Shown here piece by piece: positions 7,204 through 18,500 of a stretch of DNA of 46,563 bases. The first letter of the stretch is position 1; every line of letters begins with the position of its first letter. Source of the stretch: Bacteroidales bacterium UBA3810 (GTDB lineage: Bacteria; Bacteroidota; Bacteroidia; Bacteroidales; Paludibacteraceae); the NCBI GenBank assembly GCA_002368645.1, contig DFEE01000033.1, forward strand, positions 1 to 46,563, given 5' to 3'. The position numbers and the translations under genes are program-made. Below the pieces are notes generated by a model. It had not been told where the DNA came from. It made no database searches and saw only the letters and a list, made by a program, of their open reading frames with translations.

Positions 7204-7219
7204 TGGCACGAGGTTTGAT
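7204..7219 (+). promoter_or_regulatory. Sigma-54-like promoter upstream of htpG
   Basis: TGGCACG-AGGT-TTGAT. The GG at 7205-7206 and the -12 dinucleotide at 7217-7218 are 10 bases apart, as in sigma-54 (RpoN) promoters. The -24 half is a full match; the -12 half reads GA where the consensus is GC. No TAnnTTTG promoter is visible before htpG. Transcription would begin near 7230. Confidence 0.5.
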
Positions 7220-7241
7220 GTAGAGATAACCGGAAGCCGGT

Positions 7242-7253
7242 CCGGAATTCCGG
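7242..7253. promoter_or_regulatory. 12-bp perfect palindrome in the htpG leader
   Basis: CCGGAATTCCGG, just downstream of the predicted start point, with a further GCCGG on its left (7236-7240). It could be an operator or an RNA hairpin. Confidence 0.35.
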
Positions 7254-7291
7254 CAACCCAAAACAAAAACGCTAATTAAAAACAATACGAT

Positions 7292-9322
7292 ATGGCAAAA
7301 GGAAATATTGGGGTAACGAGTGAAAACATCTTCCCCGTGATAAAGAAGTTTTTATACTCAGACCATGAGATTTTTCTGAGAGAGTTGATTAGTAACGCCG
7401 TTGATGCGACGCAGAAGTTAAAAACCTTGTCCTCCGTGGGAGAAGCCAAAGGTGACTTGGGCGACCTGAGAGTAAGGGTGTCCATTGATAAGAAGAAAAA
7501 GACCCTGACGGTCAGCGACCACGGCGTAGGCATGACTGCCGAGGAAGTGGATAAGTATATCAACCAAATAGCCTTCTCCGGTGCAGAGGAGTTCGTCAAT
7601 AAATACAAAGATAAAACCGAGGCGATAATCGGCCATTTCGGCTTGGGCTTCTATAGCGCCTTTATGGTGGCAGACAAAGTGGAGATTTATTCCCTCAGTT
7701 ATCAAGAGGGCGCGAAAGCCGTTCACTGGAGTTGTAACGGCGAGACGGAGTACGAGATGGAGGACACCATCAAAGCCGAGCGCGGAACGGATATCGTGCT
7801 GCATATCAATGACGAATTCAGTCAATACCTTGAGGATGCAACCATTGAAGGCTTGCTCCGTAAGTACTGCAAATTCCTGCCCGTAGAGATTGCTTTCGGC
7901 AAAAAGAAAGAGTGGAAAGACGGCAAGGAAGTAGAACTGGAAGAAGAGAATATCATCAATGATACCAACCCTGCTTGGACCCGCAAACCGGCTGACTTGA
8001 CGGAAGAGGATTATAAGAATTTCTACCACGAGTTATACCCCATGCAGATGGATGAACCGCTCTTCCATATTCACCTCAATGTGGATTACCCGTTCCATCT
8101 GACCGGTATCCTCTATTTCCCGAAGATAAAGACCAACTTGGATGTGCATCGCAATAAGATACAACTCTATTGCAACCAAGTCTTTGTGACGGATGAGGTG
8201 GAGAATATCGTGCCGGAATACCTGACCTTGTTGCATGGTGTGATTGATAGTCCCGATATCCCGCTGAATGTCAGCCGCAGTTACCTGCAAAGCGACAATA
8301 ATGTCAAGAAAATCAGTAGCCATATCACCAAGAAAGTTGCTGACAAATTGGCAGAAATGTACAAAGATAACAAGGAAGACTTCTTGAAGAAATGGGATGA
8401 TATCAAACTCTTTATCCAGTTCGGTATGTTGACGGACGAGAAGTTCTACGATAGAGCCATCGGTTTCTACCAGTTTAAGAATATCGCCGGCGAGTACTTC
8501 ACCTTCGAGGAGTACAAGGCGAAAGTCAAAGAAAACCAGACCGATAAAGACGGTAACTTAGTGCTTCTTTATACGCAAGATGCCGATGCCAATTACACCT
8601 ATATTGAGCGTGCGAAAGGTAAAGGCTATGATGTGCTGCTGATGAATGGCGAATTGGATGTGCATTCCATGTCCCAATTGGAGCAAAAAGCCGCTATGGC
8701 AGGCGACGATAAGAAACTCAATATCCGTTTCGTCCGCGTGGACAGTGACACCATCGAGAACCTTATCAAGAAAGAGGATGCAGCCAAAGACAGCTATTCC
8801 GACGAACAAAAAGAAGGAATCCGCAAAGCTTTTGAAGCACTTATTCCGCAGGGAGACAAGCTCAATTACTATGTCACCTGTGAGGCTGCTGCCCAAGATG
8901 CACTGCCTGTCTTCCTGACACAGAATGAGTTTATGCGCCGTATGAAAGAAATGTCGGCTCATCAACAGGGAATGTCTTTCTATGGGCAGATGCCGGACCA
9001 ATATAATCTGGTCATCAACACCAACCACCCGCAGATTCAGGCACTTATTGATAAGATGACCTCCGAGCAGGTTGAAGAACCATGCGAGAAGAAAGACGGT
9101 GAATGCAACTGCGAGAAGAAAGACGGCGAATGCAACTGCGAGAAGAAAGACGGTGAGTGCGATTGCAAGAAAGAGACCGTTATCAAGACCGTCTATACGC
9201 TTGCCGGCGAGGACGAGAAATTACATCAACTCATTGATATAGCCCTTTTGGCAAGCGGTCAACTGAAAGGCGAGGCTTTGGCGAAGTTCGTCAACCGAAG
9301 CGTTGAATTGCTCAATCAGTAA
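7292..9322 (+). CDS. htpG: Chaperone HtpG (Hsp90)
   Basis: A 676-aa Hsp90-family ATP-dependent chaperone of the cytoplasm. The N-terminal GHKL ATPase domain shows FLRELISNAVDA (ATP-binding Asn), the DHGVGMT motif and the lid glycine motif GHFGLGFYSAFMVAD. The middle domain has VFVTDEVENIVPEYL and SRSYLQSD, typical of HtpG. The C-terminal dimerisation domain ends the protein. Length and order fit the family. The oddity is a run of three 9-residue cysteine repeats (residues 598-624) inserted in the C-terminal domain, listed separately. The gene stands alone, with a sigma-54-like promoter in front and a terminator behind. Confidence 0.97.
   Translation: MAKGNIGVTSENIFPVIKKFLYSDHEIFLRELISNAVDATQKLKTLSSVGEAKGDLGDLRVRVSIDKKKKTLTVSDHGVGMTAEEVDKYINQIAFSGAEEFVNKYKDKTEAIIGHFGLGFYSAFMVADKVEIYSLSYQEGAKAVHWSCNGETEYEMEDTIKAERGTDIVLHINDEFSQYLEDATIEGLLRKYCKFLPVEIAFGKKKEWKDGKEVELEEENIINDTNPAWTRKPADLTEEDYKNFYHELYPMQMDEPLFHIHLNVDYPFHLTGILYFPKIKTNLDVHRNKIQLYCNQVFVTDEVENIVPEYLTLLHGVIDSPDIPLNVSRSYLQSDNNVKKISSHITKKVADKLAEMYKDNKEDFLKKWDDIKLFIQFGMLTDEKFYDRAIGFYQFKNIAGEYFTFEEYKAKVKENQTDKDGNLVLLYTQDADANYTYIERAKGKGYDVLLMNGELDVHSMSQLEQKAAMAGDDKKLNIRFVRVDSDTIENLIKKEDAAKDSYSDEQKEGIRKAFEALIPQGDKLNYYVTCEAAAQDALPVFLTQNEFMRRMKEMSAHQQGMSFYGQMPDQYNLVINTNHPQIQALIDKMTSEQVEEPCEKKDGECNCEKKDGECNCEKKDGECDCKKETVIKTVYTLAGEDEKLHQLIDIALLASGQLKGEALAKFVNRSVELLNQ
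9083..9163 (+). repeat. 27-bp in-frame tandem repeat encoding CEKKDGEC(N/D)
   Basis: Three copies of a 9-codon unit in htpG, followed by CKKE. This gives seven cysteines in 28 residues (598-625), spaced C-x6-C-x-C. Confidence 0.95.
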
Positions 9323-9347
9323 GACGAACGAGAAAACGCTCTACCGA

Positions 9348-9380
9348 GCCTCTACTCTTAGAGTAGGGGCTTTTGTGTTT
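9348..9380 (+). terminator. Rho-independent terminator of htpG
   Basis: GCCTCTACTC, loop TTA, GAGTAGGGGC (10 bp), then TTTTGTGTTTTT. Confidence 0.9.
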
Positions 9381-9471
9381 TTGATAATATGGCATAAAAA
9401 TTACAATTTTGCAAAGTGGATGTTGCAAAATGAACAAATTTATAGAAAAAATCACTTTTTTTGAACAAATA

Positions 9472-9503
9472 TTTGCATAATTCAAATAAAATTTATATTT
9501 TTG
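9472..9503 (+). promoter_or_regulatory. Bacteroidetes-type promoter of the adhesin operon
   Basis: TTTG at 9472, 20 bases, TATTTTTG ending at 9503. The leader to the ATG at 9555 is about 45 nt. Confidence 0.8.
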
Positions 9504-9554
9504 TGCGATTTTTTCATTTTTTAATGACAATTTGTAAAGGGAGCAGGGTAGAAT

Positions 9555-12500
9555 ATGATGAAGAGATACCTACAAACATTGCTATTGATAGTTGTTGCGG
9601 CGGTCGGTTTATACGCGCAGACGCCCGTGTCGAGTTTGCCTTATTTCTGCGGATTTGAGGATGTGTTAGAGAACGCTAATTGGACCTTGAACAGGCGTGG
9701 AGGCTTCTCTACGACGCCTCTTCCCTCTAACTGGACCATAGGGACAGGGGCGAAACATAGCGGTATCAATGGTTTGTATATTTATACTACCGCCAATGGC
9801 AGTGACGCTTCTACGGCACAGTATGATGGTTCCAATGCCGTATTTACGGTAGCAGAGCGCCATTTCAGCCTGCCGGTGGGGACCTATGATTTGGCATTTG
9901 ACTGGCGGTGCTTGGGAGATAGTATCAACGACGCTATCTTCGTCTATTGGGTACCCGCTTCAACTACGATGACCGGTCGTACTACCAGTACTCTTCCGAC
10001 CAATGCTACGCCGCTGACGATAAATGGCTTGACCTACCTGAGCGGAGCTGCTACGTGGTCGCAAGCCCGTGTGACGGTTACTACCTCAAGCAGCCAGAAT
10101 TACAAGTTGGTCTTCGTATGGCGTAATAATACGACCAATACCTATAACCCCTCCGGCTGTATTGATAATGTGCAGTTGCAAGTCCATGAGACAGCGACGG
10201 ATTGCTGGAAGAGTGTCTCTAACCTCAAGTGGCAGCAAGGTGCGACGGCAGATGTCTTGTCGTGGAGTGGTAATAATGGAGCGACATACGATATCTTCTA
10301 TTGGTTGGAGGGCTCGATACAAGTGGACTCCGTTATCGGTGTTACAGGCAATAGCCATACCTTTAGTCATGGTGACTTGGCGAGTGGTCTGTATACGTTT
10401 GCGGTGAGAACCAATTGCGGTGACGAGCAAAGTATCCTCGTGGAGTGTATCAACGCCAAGTCCTTGGGAGACTATTCGACGGTGGCGGAAGCATGTCCGG
10501 AAGTGGACTTGAATGCCAGCGAGATTATTGACGGCGCGAAATACTTGGTTCCCGCCTGCGATAATGACGGAACCTATACGATTAAGCCGAATGTCGTTGC
10601 CGGTGGTGGTTCCATTGCGGGATATAGAGTGGATAAGGTCAGTTATTCCGAATGTCCTTTCCCCTTTGACCTCAACCAGTTGCCGCCCCAATACCGCAAT
10701 AAGATAACCACTATTACGCAGGATGACTATTGGGATACCAAATTGATAGACCTGCCCTTTACGGTATGTTTCTTCGACGGTGTGTATCGCCAGGCGTTGG
10801 TAGGCGCTAACGGTTTGGTTAGTTTTGACCCCGCTATCAGACCCAACAGCCGTTGTGAGTGGAACTTGCAAAACCAACCCGATATACCTAATACCGATTT
10901 TATATATAAGAACTGTATCATGGGAGTCTTCCAGGATTATTATCCGCCCGCAATGGGTACGACGGGACAGATATGGTACGGTGTGTTGGGCGAATGGCCT
11001 TGCCGCAAGATGGTTATCTGCTGGAATGAAGTGCCGATGTTTGCCAACCACAGCACCATCAACTCCTCTATGATAGTTATGTACGAGGGTACCAATGTGA
11101 TTGATGTCTATGTTAAGAACAGGGACTTGTCTCCTACGGGCTGGAATGACAACCGCGGTATTATCGGTATCATCAATGCCGATGGTACAGAAGGTGTAGC
11201 CGCTCCCGGACGGAACACTACGGACGGTGATAATAAGGGGAAGGGCTGGTCCGCTAAAAATGAAGCATGGCGTTTTACGCCTTACTCGACACCGACCTAT
11301 ATGCTGACATGGTATAAAGGCGTGTTCACGACCCCCGCGGCTATAGATGCGTATATCCTGGAGCACCCGCAGGAGGAGATAGAAATGAGCGTTGCCGATT
11401 CCATTGTGCTATACGATGGCGGAGATGTGGATGAGGTGACCGTGCGCTTGCAGTACTCGCAGTGTAACGGCGATTATATAGACATAGTCGATTACGCTTA
11501 TGTGAACTGGCCCAGAACGGATACCATACGCGTTGATACCTTCTTCTGCGAAGGCAAGGCGTATAGCGACAAATATGTTCACAGAGCTGATACGGCAGGT
11601 ATTTATCGGGTAGGAATCCGGAACGTTCACGGATGCGATAGCGTAGTTTATCTGCTGGATTTGGCGATGAAGGAAAAGACCCAAATCGAGCGCTATGACA
11701 CCATCTGTTATGGTGAAAGCTTGGAAGTGGGCGGCGTGACACTCGGTATGGCAGGAGATTGGCCTGTGACATTCAAGTACGCGGACTGCAATTGCGACTC
11801 CGTCAATGTGATGGTGCATCTGGATGTGATGGATTTGACGAACTTTGATGTGCAGGAGCCGACCGGTATATGCGCCGATGATGAGCAGTTCGTACTGGGC
11901 TTGTCCGCCTCTACATCGAAGATTGTCTATTCGATTATCTTTGACTCAATCGCTCATCAACAAGGATTTGCCGATGTCTTGAACGACACGGTATATGATG
12001 TCTCGGAGATTATCATCGATATGCCGGAAGGGGTTCGCCCGGATAAATATACAGCACTCTTGCGTCTGGTATCGACCGGTTGCGGCGGTCTGGAGCAAAA
12101 TATCTCCATTCCCGTTAGTTATCCTTCCTCTATCACGCCGATTAAGTGGAATAATGTGATTCCCGTGCTGGATACTCCGTATAACGGCGGCTATGTATTC
12201 TCTGATTTCCAGTGGTACAAGAATGGAGAACCGTTGGAGTATGAGACCGGTCCCTATTACCATGTGACCGAAGGGTTGGAAGAAGGCGCTTACTATCAAG
12301 TGGCTTTGACGCGCCAAGGCGAGAGTTATGCTATCTTGACCTGCCCGGTCTATTATGGTGTCACGGATTTGGAAGATTTGGTCATCAATAACGGGGAAGG
12401 TGGCATAAAGACGGAAGCGGAGAAAGTTATCCGTAACGGACACCTATATATAATAAAGGATAAAAAAGAATATACTGTTTTGGGTACGCGAGTGCTTTAA
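9555..12500 (+). CDS. Secreted nidogen-like/FN3 surface protein with C-terminal cassette
   Basis: A 981-aa secreted protein. MMKRYLQTLLLIVVAAVGLYAQ is the signal peptide; an in-frame ATG lies at 9558. Residues ~25-215 form a cleaved-adhesin/choice-of-anchor-J-like jelly roll (LPYFCGFED) and ~218-300 an FN3-like domain (LKWQQGATADVLSWSG). Residues ~330-600 resemble the domain seen in gliding-motility/type IX-associated surface proteins: GQIWYGVLGEWPCRKMVICW, GIIGIINADGTEGVAAPGRN, NEAWRFTP. Two GCDSVV/NCDSVN-type repeats follow (~660-760), then an Ig-like domain (FQWYKNGEPLE) and the cassette EKVIRNGHLYIIKDKK. It is the first gene of an operon with the giant adhesin; there is no terminator between them. 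Confidence 0.85.
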   Translation: MMKRYLQTLLLIVVAAVGLYAQTPVSSLPYFCGFEDVLENANWTLNRRGGFSTTPLPSNWTIGTGAKHSGINGLYIYTTANGSDASTAQYDGSNAVFTVAERHFSLPVGTYDLAFDWRCLGDSINDAIFVYWVPASTTMTGRTTSTLPTNATPLTINGLTYLSGAATWSQARVTVTTSSSQNYKLVFVWRNNTTNTYNPSGCIDNVQLQVHETATDCWKSVSNLKWQQGATADVLSWSGNNGATYDIFYWLEGSIQVDSVIGVTGNSHTFSHGDLASGLYTFAVRTNCGDEQSILVECINAKSLGDYSTVAEACPEVDLNASEIIDGAKYLVPACDNDGTYTIKPNVVAGGGSIAGYRVDKVSYSECPFPFDLNQLPPQYRNKITTITQDDYWDTKLIDLPFTVCFFDGVYRQALVGANGLVSFDPAIRPNSRCEWNLQNQPDIPNTDFIYKNCIMGVFQDYYPPAMGTTGQIWYGVLGEWPCRKMVICWNEVPMFANHSTINSSMIVMYEGTNVIDVYVKNRDLSPTGWNDNRGIIGIINADGTEGVAAPGRNTTDGDNKGKGWSAKNEAWRFTPYSTPTYMLTWYKGVFTTPAAIDAYILEHPQEEIEMSVADSIVLYDGGDVDEVTVRLQYSQCNGDYIDIVDYAYVNWPRTDTIRVDTFFCEGKAYSDKYVHRADTAGIYRVGIRNVHGCDSVVYLLDLAMKEKTQIERYDTICYGESLEVGGVTLGMAGDWPVTFKYADCNCDSVNVMVHLDVMDLTNFDVQEPTGICADDEQFVLGLSASTSKIVYSIIFDSIAHQQGFADVLNDTVYDVSEIIIDMPEGVRPDKYTALLRLVSTGCGGLEQNISIPVSYPSSITPIKWNNVIPVLDTPYNGGYVFSDFQWYKNGEPLEYETGPYYHVTEGLEEGAYYQVALTRQGESYAILTCPVYYGVTDLEDLVINNGEGGIKTEAEKVIRNGHLYIIKDKKEYTVLGTRVL

Positions 12501-12530
12501 ACACGTAATATAAACTTACAACTAACTCAT

Positions 12531-12550
12531 ATTATTAACTTAAATTTAAA
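12531..12550 (+). promoter_or_regulatory. AT-rich leader motif, copy 1
   Basis: ATTATTAACTTAAATTTAAA just before the start codon of the giant adhesin. Nearly the same 20-mer precedes the gene at 43676, and a looser version precedes 42753. It probably keeps the start region unstructured in an organism that makes little use of Shine-Dalgarno pairing. Confidence 0.45.
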
Positions 12551-12555
12551 CGCTT

Positions 12556-15500
12556 ATGGTTACTAAAAATTACTTTAGTACTCATCTTGGGAGCGGTGTA
12601 ATCGCAATGGTAGCGATGATGCTATTGTCGTTGATTCCGGCAAGTGTTTATGCCGCAGTAACTGCTCCGACAGATGTGAAAGTAACTACGTTGACTCCTA
12701 CTTCCGCAACCTTAGGTTGGGAGTGGACAACAACAGAGTCGTTAGACAGGCACGACATCGATATTCGTGTATCGACAGTTGCCTTGACGTCATCTGTTTA
12801 TCCCACTGCTACCACGGAGACGGAAGGTGTTGTTCTGAGCCAAACGGTTGAAAACTTGGAGGAGCCTTCTTTCCTGATTGCGCCTCTGGCGGAAGGAACG
12901 TACTACTACGTGTATATGCGTGAAAACGCGACACACGATAACCAAGGTACGTCCTCTTGGGTTATTTTAACTTTTGCAACCCCTTGTTCCGCTACATCGC
13001 AACTGCCGATTAGTGAGAACTTCGATGCGTCAGCAACGCAATTACCTACATGTTGGTCGTCCTTGGGAACGGCACCGGCCTTCTCCTCTTCGATTCATCA
13101 TGGGGATGCAGGAAACTCCGTTAAATTGGACGGCTCAGTGGCTTCAAGTTATTTGTACTCCCCGATTTTGTCGAGTAGTTCTAACGCGTATTACCTGACA
13201 GCTTATATCTATGGTGCTGCGGGTGCCACGTACCGTGTAGGTATTGCCTCCACAGAGGACTGGCTTAATGCAGAGATACTCCTGGAGGGTACAATCAAAA
13301 CGGCCAATACCTGGACCTTTATTGATGCCGTAGTGCCGGCTGAATTGCGCGCTGCTATTGAAGGTGGCATGGAATTCCTTTGGGTAATCTACAGTGCCGA
13401 AGGTGATAACTCCTCTTTCTATGTAGATGATGTGGAAATTGGTTTATTACCGGCATGTATTACTCCGTCTGCTCTTACCATTGGTGAGGTTACTGAAAAT
13501 TCCGTTCAACTGAGTTGGACTGAGCGTGGTACAGCAACTTCTTGGGTTGTTGAGTACAGCGACGGAACAGAAACCTATCAGGTAACGGCGAACAGCAATC
13601 CTTTCATTTTGGGGTCTTTAACCTCCAATACCGCTTATACGGTACGCGTACAGGCCAATTGCGGCAGCGAAAGCAGCAACCAGACCGAAGTGGAAAACTT
13701 CAAAACCCTTTGCGGAGTGACGGATATTCCGTTTAGTGAGAGCTTTGAAGATGTAAGTGCTATTCCGGATTGCTGGTCTCAAACACAAACAGTAGCCGGC
13801 TCCGGAAGCGGAACGGATTATGCAGATAACTGCTGGAAACTAAATACCTATTCCTACAATGCTCACTCCGGTTCGAAGAGCTTACAATTACAGGATACAA
13901 AGGATGGTACGCATACTATTTTAGTTTCCCCGCATTTCGCTACTGAAGTGGAAGGCGGCTTGACATTGTCTTTCTGGATGTATCGTACAACGGGTACAAC
14001 TAAAGCTGACGAAGGTGTTAAGGTATGGGTGAATAACCAACCTAATCTCAATGGTGCCACGGCGCTGATGCATGTCACCCGTTGTGGTGGAGTCCCAGCC
14101 GATGCACTCAAGGTTGCTCCGATTACGACTTCCGGATGGTATCAATACGAAAAAGTATTGCCTATTGCCGGAGATGTATATGTTATCTTTGAAGGTATCT
14201 CTGAGTATGGAAGCAGCTCCTATTTAGATGATATTGAGGTTAGTGCTACTCCTACTTGCCTGAAACCGACCGATTTGCACTTGGCTTCTTTTGATGCCGA
14301 GAGTGCTACATTGGCATGGACCGCCGGTGGTAGTGAAAGTGCTTGGGAGTTGACCTATAAATTGGGTACCAATGATGCTGTAACGGTACCGGTAAACGGA
14401 ACACCCGAATATATAATTGAAGGACTTACCCCTGCGACTTCCTACACCTTGTCTAACTTGAGTCTATGTGCAGTTTGCTCTACTACGGATAGTAGTGCAG
14501 TGGCAAGTTTCAGCAATATCAGTTTCAAGACTCCGTGTATGGCTGTAACTACCTATGAGACGGACTTTGAAGATGAAACAAGCAGTTCAGGGAACATGCC
14601 GGAGTGCTGGACAAAGGTATATTCTACTTCGACGTCGTATCCTTATGTATATGACTATAGTTCCTATGCCAACTCCGGTACTAAATGCCTCTATGTTTAT
14701 GGCTCTGCACCATCTTCTTACAGTTACGGTTCGCCATTTAGTGGTGTTGTGGCGCTGCCGCAAATCAATGGCAATGTGTCGGATTATCGGCTTATTTTCA
14801 TGGCTCGTGAGTCGTCTTCTTATGCGTCTCAACTCGCCATAGGTGTTTTGGACGATATCGCTGATACAACATCCTTTACGGTAGTAGATACGATTACACT
14901 GACTTCTTCCTATGCATCCTATACGGTTAATTTCGCATCCTATACCGGTACGGGCAAGTATGTTGCCATAAAGTATATAGGTGTTCAAACTTCTGTCTAT
15001 CTGGATGATGTGGTGTTAGAACCTGTTCCTACTTGCGAGAAACCCGGTGCAATCAGCGCAGTTGCATCCTATGATTATGTTACGCTGCAATGGACAGCCG
15101 GTGGCGACGAAACCAAGTGGCAACTCGCTTATCAACTGGGTGAAGAAGCGGCTCAAACGGTCATTGTTGAGAATGAGCCTGAATATACCATATCCGCTTT
15201 GGAAGCAAGTACCAATTACACGATTTCCAATATCTCCGTTAAAGCGATTTGCGCAGTCGGTGATACCAGCTATGCACGTGTATTGAATACGCTCAATATC
15301 CTCACTAAGTGCGGACCGCAAGCCTTGCCGTTGAGTGAGTCGTTTGATTATATCGCAAGCGGAGTTCCTGCTTGCTGGGACAATAGCGAAACAACAGTAA
15401 CAGATGCTGCCTACAACTGGAATTACTATAGCACCAATAGTTGTCTGCGCTTCAATTCATATAGTGCATCAAAAGGTCAATATGGCGTACTGAAATCGCC

Positions 15501-18500
15501 CATCTTTACCGTACCGACGGATAGGGCGGTTGAATTGACCTTCCGATACATGAATCCTACCGGTGGTGACTTTAGCGTCTATGTATCGCGTGATGGCGGT
15601 GTGACGATGGAAGAGGAGGCTTTGCTCTCCGGTCTAACCGGTCAAAGTGATTGGAAAGAAATGAGCGTTAGCTTCGATGCCGCTGCTACGGATAAACTCG
15701 TCATCTGCTTCAAAGCAATATCAAACTGGGGAAGTGGTGACGCGTATATCTATCTCGATGATGTAAGCATTAAAGCACCTCTTTGCTCCAAACCTTATGG
15801 TGCAAAGGTCGTTGCCGTTACCGATAATAGTGTGGACTTGGGTTGGGCAGACAGCTATGCAGCAAGTTACAAAGCTCTCTTGTTTGCTTCAGAGCCTACG
15901 ACCGTCAGCGAAGAGGCTGCGCTCAGCGTCAAGACTGTTGAAAGCACCGCTGCTTCCTTTGACGGACTGGAAGCCAATACGCAATACTATGTATATATAC
16001 AAGGCATTTGCGATGCTGAGAATAGCGAATATAGCAAGGTATTTGCCTTCCGTACCGCTTGCGCGGCTGAGGAATTGCCTTATGTAGAAGACTTTGAGGA
16101 CGCCGGTTCTATTCTCTGCTGGAAAGCTATTGGTGAAGCAGCTACTGTGCAGAGTACAACCGTTGCCTTTGGCGGAAGCAGTAAAGCATTGGCGCTGACG
16201 AGTGATTCGGTCAACGTGATGTTGGTTTCTCCGAAATTCAATGTAGAATCATTGGCATCCTATAATGTAAACCTCGCAGCCTATTCCAATGCGCCTGATA
16301 CCTTGGCTATCGGTGTGATTGTGGATATCAATCACCCTGCTGATACTTATATTGATTTGGGTATCATTGGTCTGGCAACCGCTAAGCAGTGGAATGAATA
16401 TAGTTTCTCTTTTGCCGCTTTGAGTGAAGAGGGTTATGAGGATTATGCCAATGCGCAGTATATTGCCATCTCCGTACCGGCTAACTCCAGTGTCATCATT
16501 GACGCAGTTGAGGTTGTATTGCCGGCTCAATGTGCTAAGCCCACAGCCATCACCATTGAGACTATCGGTGAGAACGTGTCTATTGATTGGACATCCGAGG
16601 CTGCTTCGCATGAGGCAATCATCACCTCGGCTGATACAGTGGCCTTTAGTGGCGTAGTTAGCAAGCCTTTCATACCGGAAGGATTGGTGCCCAATTCCGA
16701 TTACCAAATCAAAGTGCGTGCAATCTGCCCTGTAGAAGGTGAAGACGATCCAATCTATAGCGATTGGTCCGCCGAGGTAGCGTTTAAGACGCCTTGCTCT
16801 GCGGTTGCTCTGCCGTTTAGTGAGAACTTTGACGATTACACATCAGCACCTGCATTAGGCTATACGGTTAGTACACATATGGCTCCTGATTGTTGGTCAT
16901 TTGTTGCGGATGGAGGAAACTACTCTATGATGAAGAAGAGTGAAAATAATTATGCCTCGTCCGGTACGGTTGCTATGATCTTTAGCAATACGAATGAGGT
17001 ATTTACATTGTTGCCTACTATCAATGCCGACAATCGGAAAACAATGCTCACGTTGAAATACAGGATGGAGAGCGCATCCTCTTCCGGTACGTTTGTGATA
17101 GGTTATTTGACGAATGCCCGGGACACTGCATCATTTGTAGCCGTGCAGAAATTAACCAAGACTACTGTGTTTACTGATGCAGAGGTTATTTTCCCGGCGA
17201 TGGAATATTTATATCCTGCCATCAAGTTTATTCCGAATTCTTCATCTTGGTATGCCGCATTTGATGATGTAGTGATAGATTATGCTCCTTCTTGTGTTAA
17301 GCCTTCCGGCTTGACTTTGGGTGAAGTTAGTGCTACAAGTGCCAAACTCTCTTGGACGGCTAATGGTGATGAAAACCAATGGCAACTCATCTATAAGTTG
17401 TCCTCAAAGAGTGTTGCTGATACCCTGACGGTGGAAGGAACTCCTGAATATGTTATTCCTAATCTGACTGCGGCAACGAGTTATACCCTCAGCGATATTT
17501 CCTTGCGCGCTATCTGCTCCGAGACGGACAGTAGCGAAATTGTATCGTTCAGCAACTTATCATTCATGACAGAGTGCGAGGTGCAGAGCATGCCGTTTGA
17601 AGAAGACTTTACTGCAACGACGCTCAACTCATGTTGGAATAAGTATAGTGTGCTCTTTACAGATGGCGTATCAACCGCCAATGTAACCGCAACCGGAAGT
17701 TGGAACCGTGGTACAACCGTGTTCGCCAATGGCGAGATGAAATTGAATGTTTATGGTACAAGTTGCTCTTCATGGCTTGTAACTCCTTCTATCGCGATTA
17801 ACGGTGAAGATGCATACCTGAGTTTTGATTTGGCATTGACTGATTATGGCAATACCGATGTTAGTGAAAGTATCGGCGATCAAGCCGACGACAAGTTCAT
17901 GGTAATCATCTCTACGAATGGTACCACTTGGAACCTCGCCAATGCAACGGTATGGAGTAATGAAGCAGGTGCTGCTAATAGTTATGATGCTATTCCCAAT
18001 ACCGGAACGAAAGTTACTATCCCGTTAGGTGCATATAATGGTCAAACCATTCGTATCGCTTTCTATGGCGAATCAACAACAAGTAATGGCGATAACGACC
18101 TCCATATCAGTAATATTGAAGTAGCTGTTCCTGCCACTTGCGACAGACCGACTGCACTTGCTGCTTCAGATGTTACCGTCTCTTCTGCTACGATCTCTAT
18201 CACCGGTGGTGAGGCATGGGAGTATGTCCTGAATTCGACCGAAAACGAGCCGATTGCCGTATCGGAGAATCCGTTTACAATCTCCGGCTTGGAGGCACAA
18301 ACGACTTATACGGTTTATGTACGTAATATATGCAGCGCGGACAATAAGTCCGAGTGGAGGTCTCTGAGCTTCGCAACAGCATGTGGTTTAAGTGCACTGC
18401 CATTCAGTGAAGGTTTTGAAGATCTGACGAGTGGAAATATTCCGGAGTGCTGGGATAATAGCCAATATACTTGCAGTGCGTCCTACCGTTGGCAATATAA

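Noticed and set aside
10086..11366. 426-codon open frame on the minus strand inside the 981-aa surface protein gene
   Set aside because: It lies wholly antisense to a well-supported secreted protein, has no recognisable domain or start signal, and its composition is that of a shadow frame.
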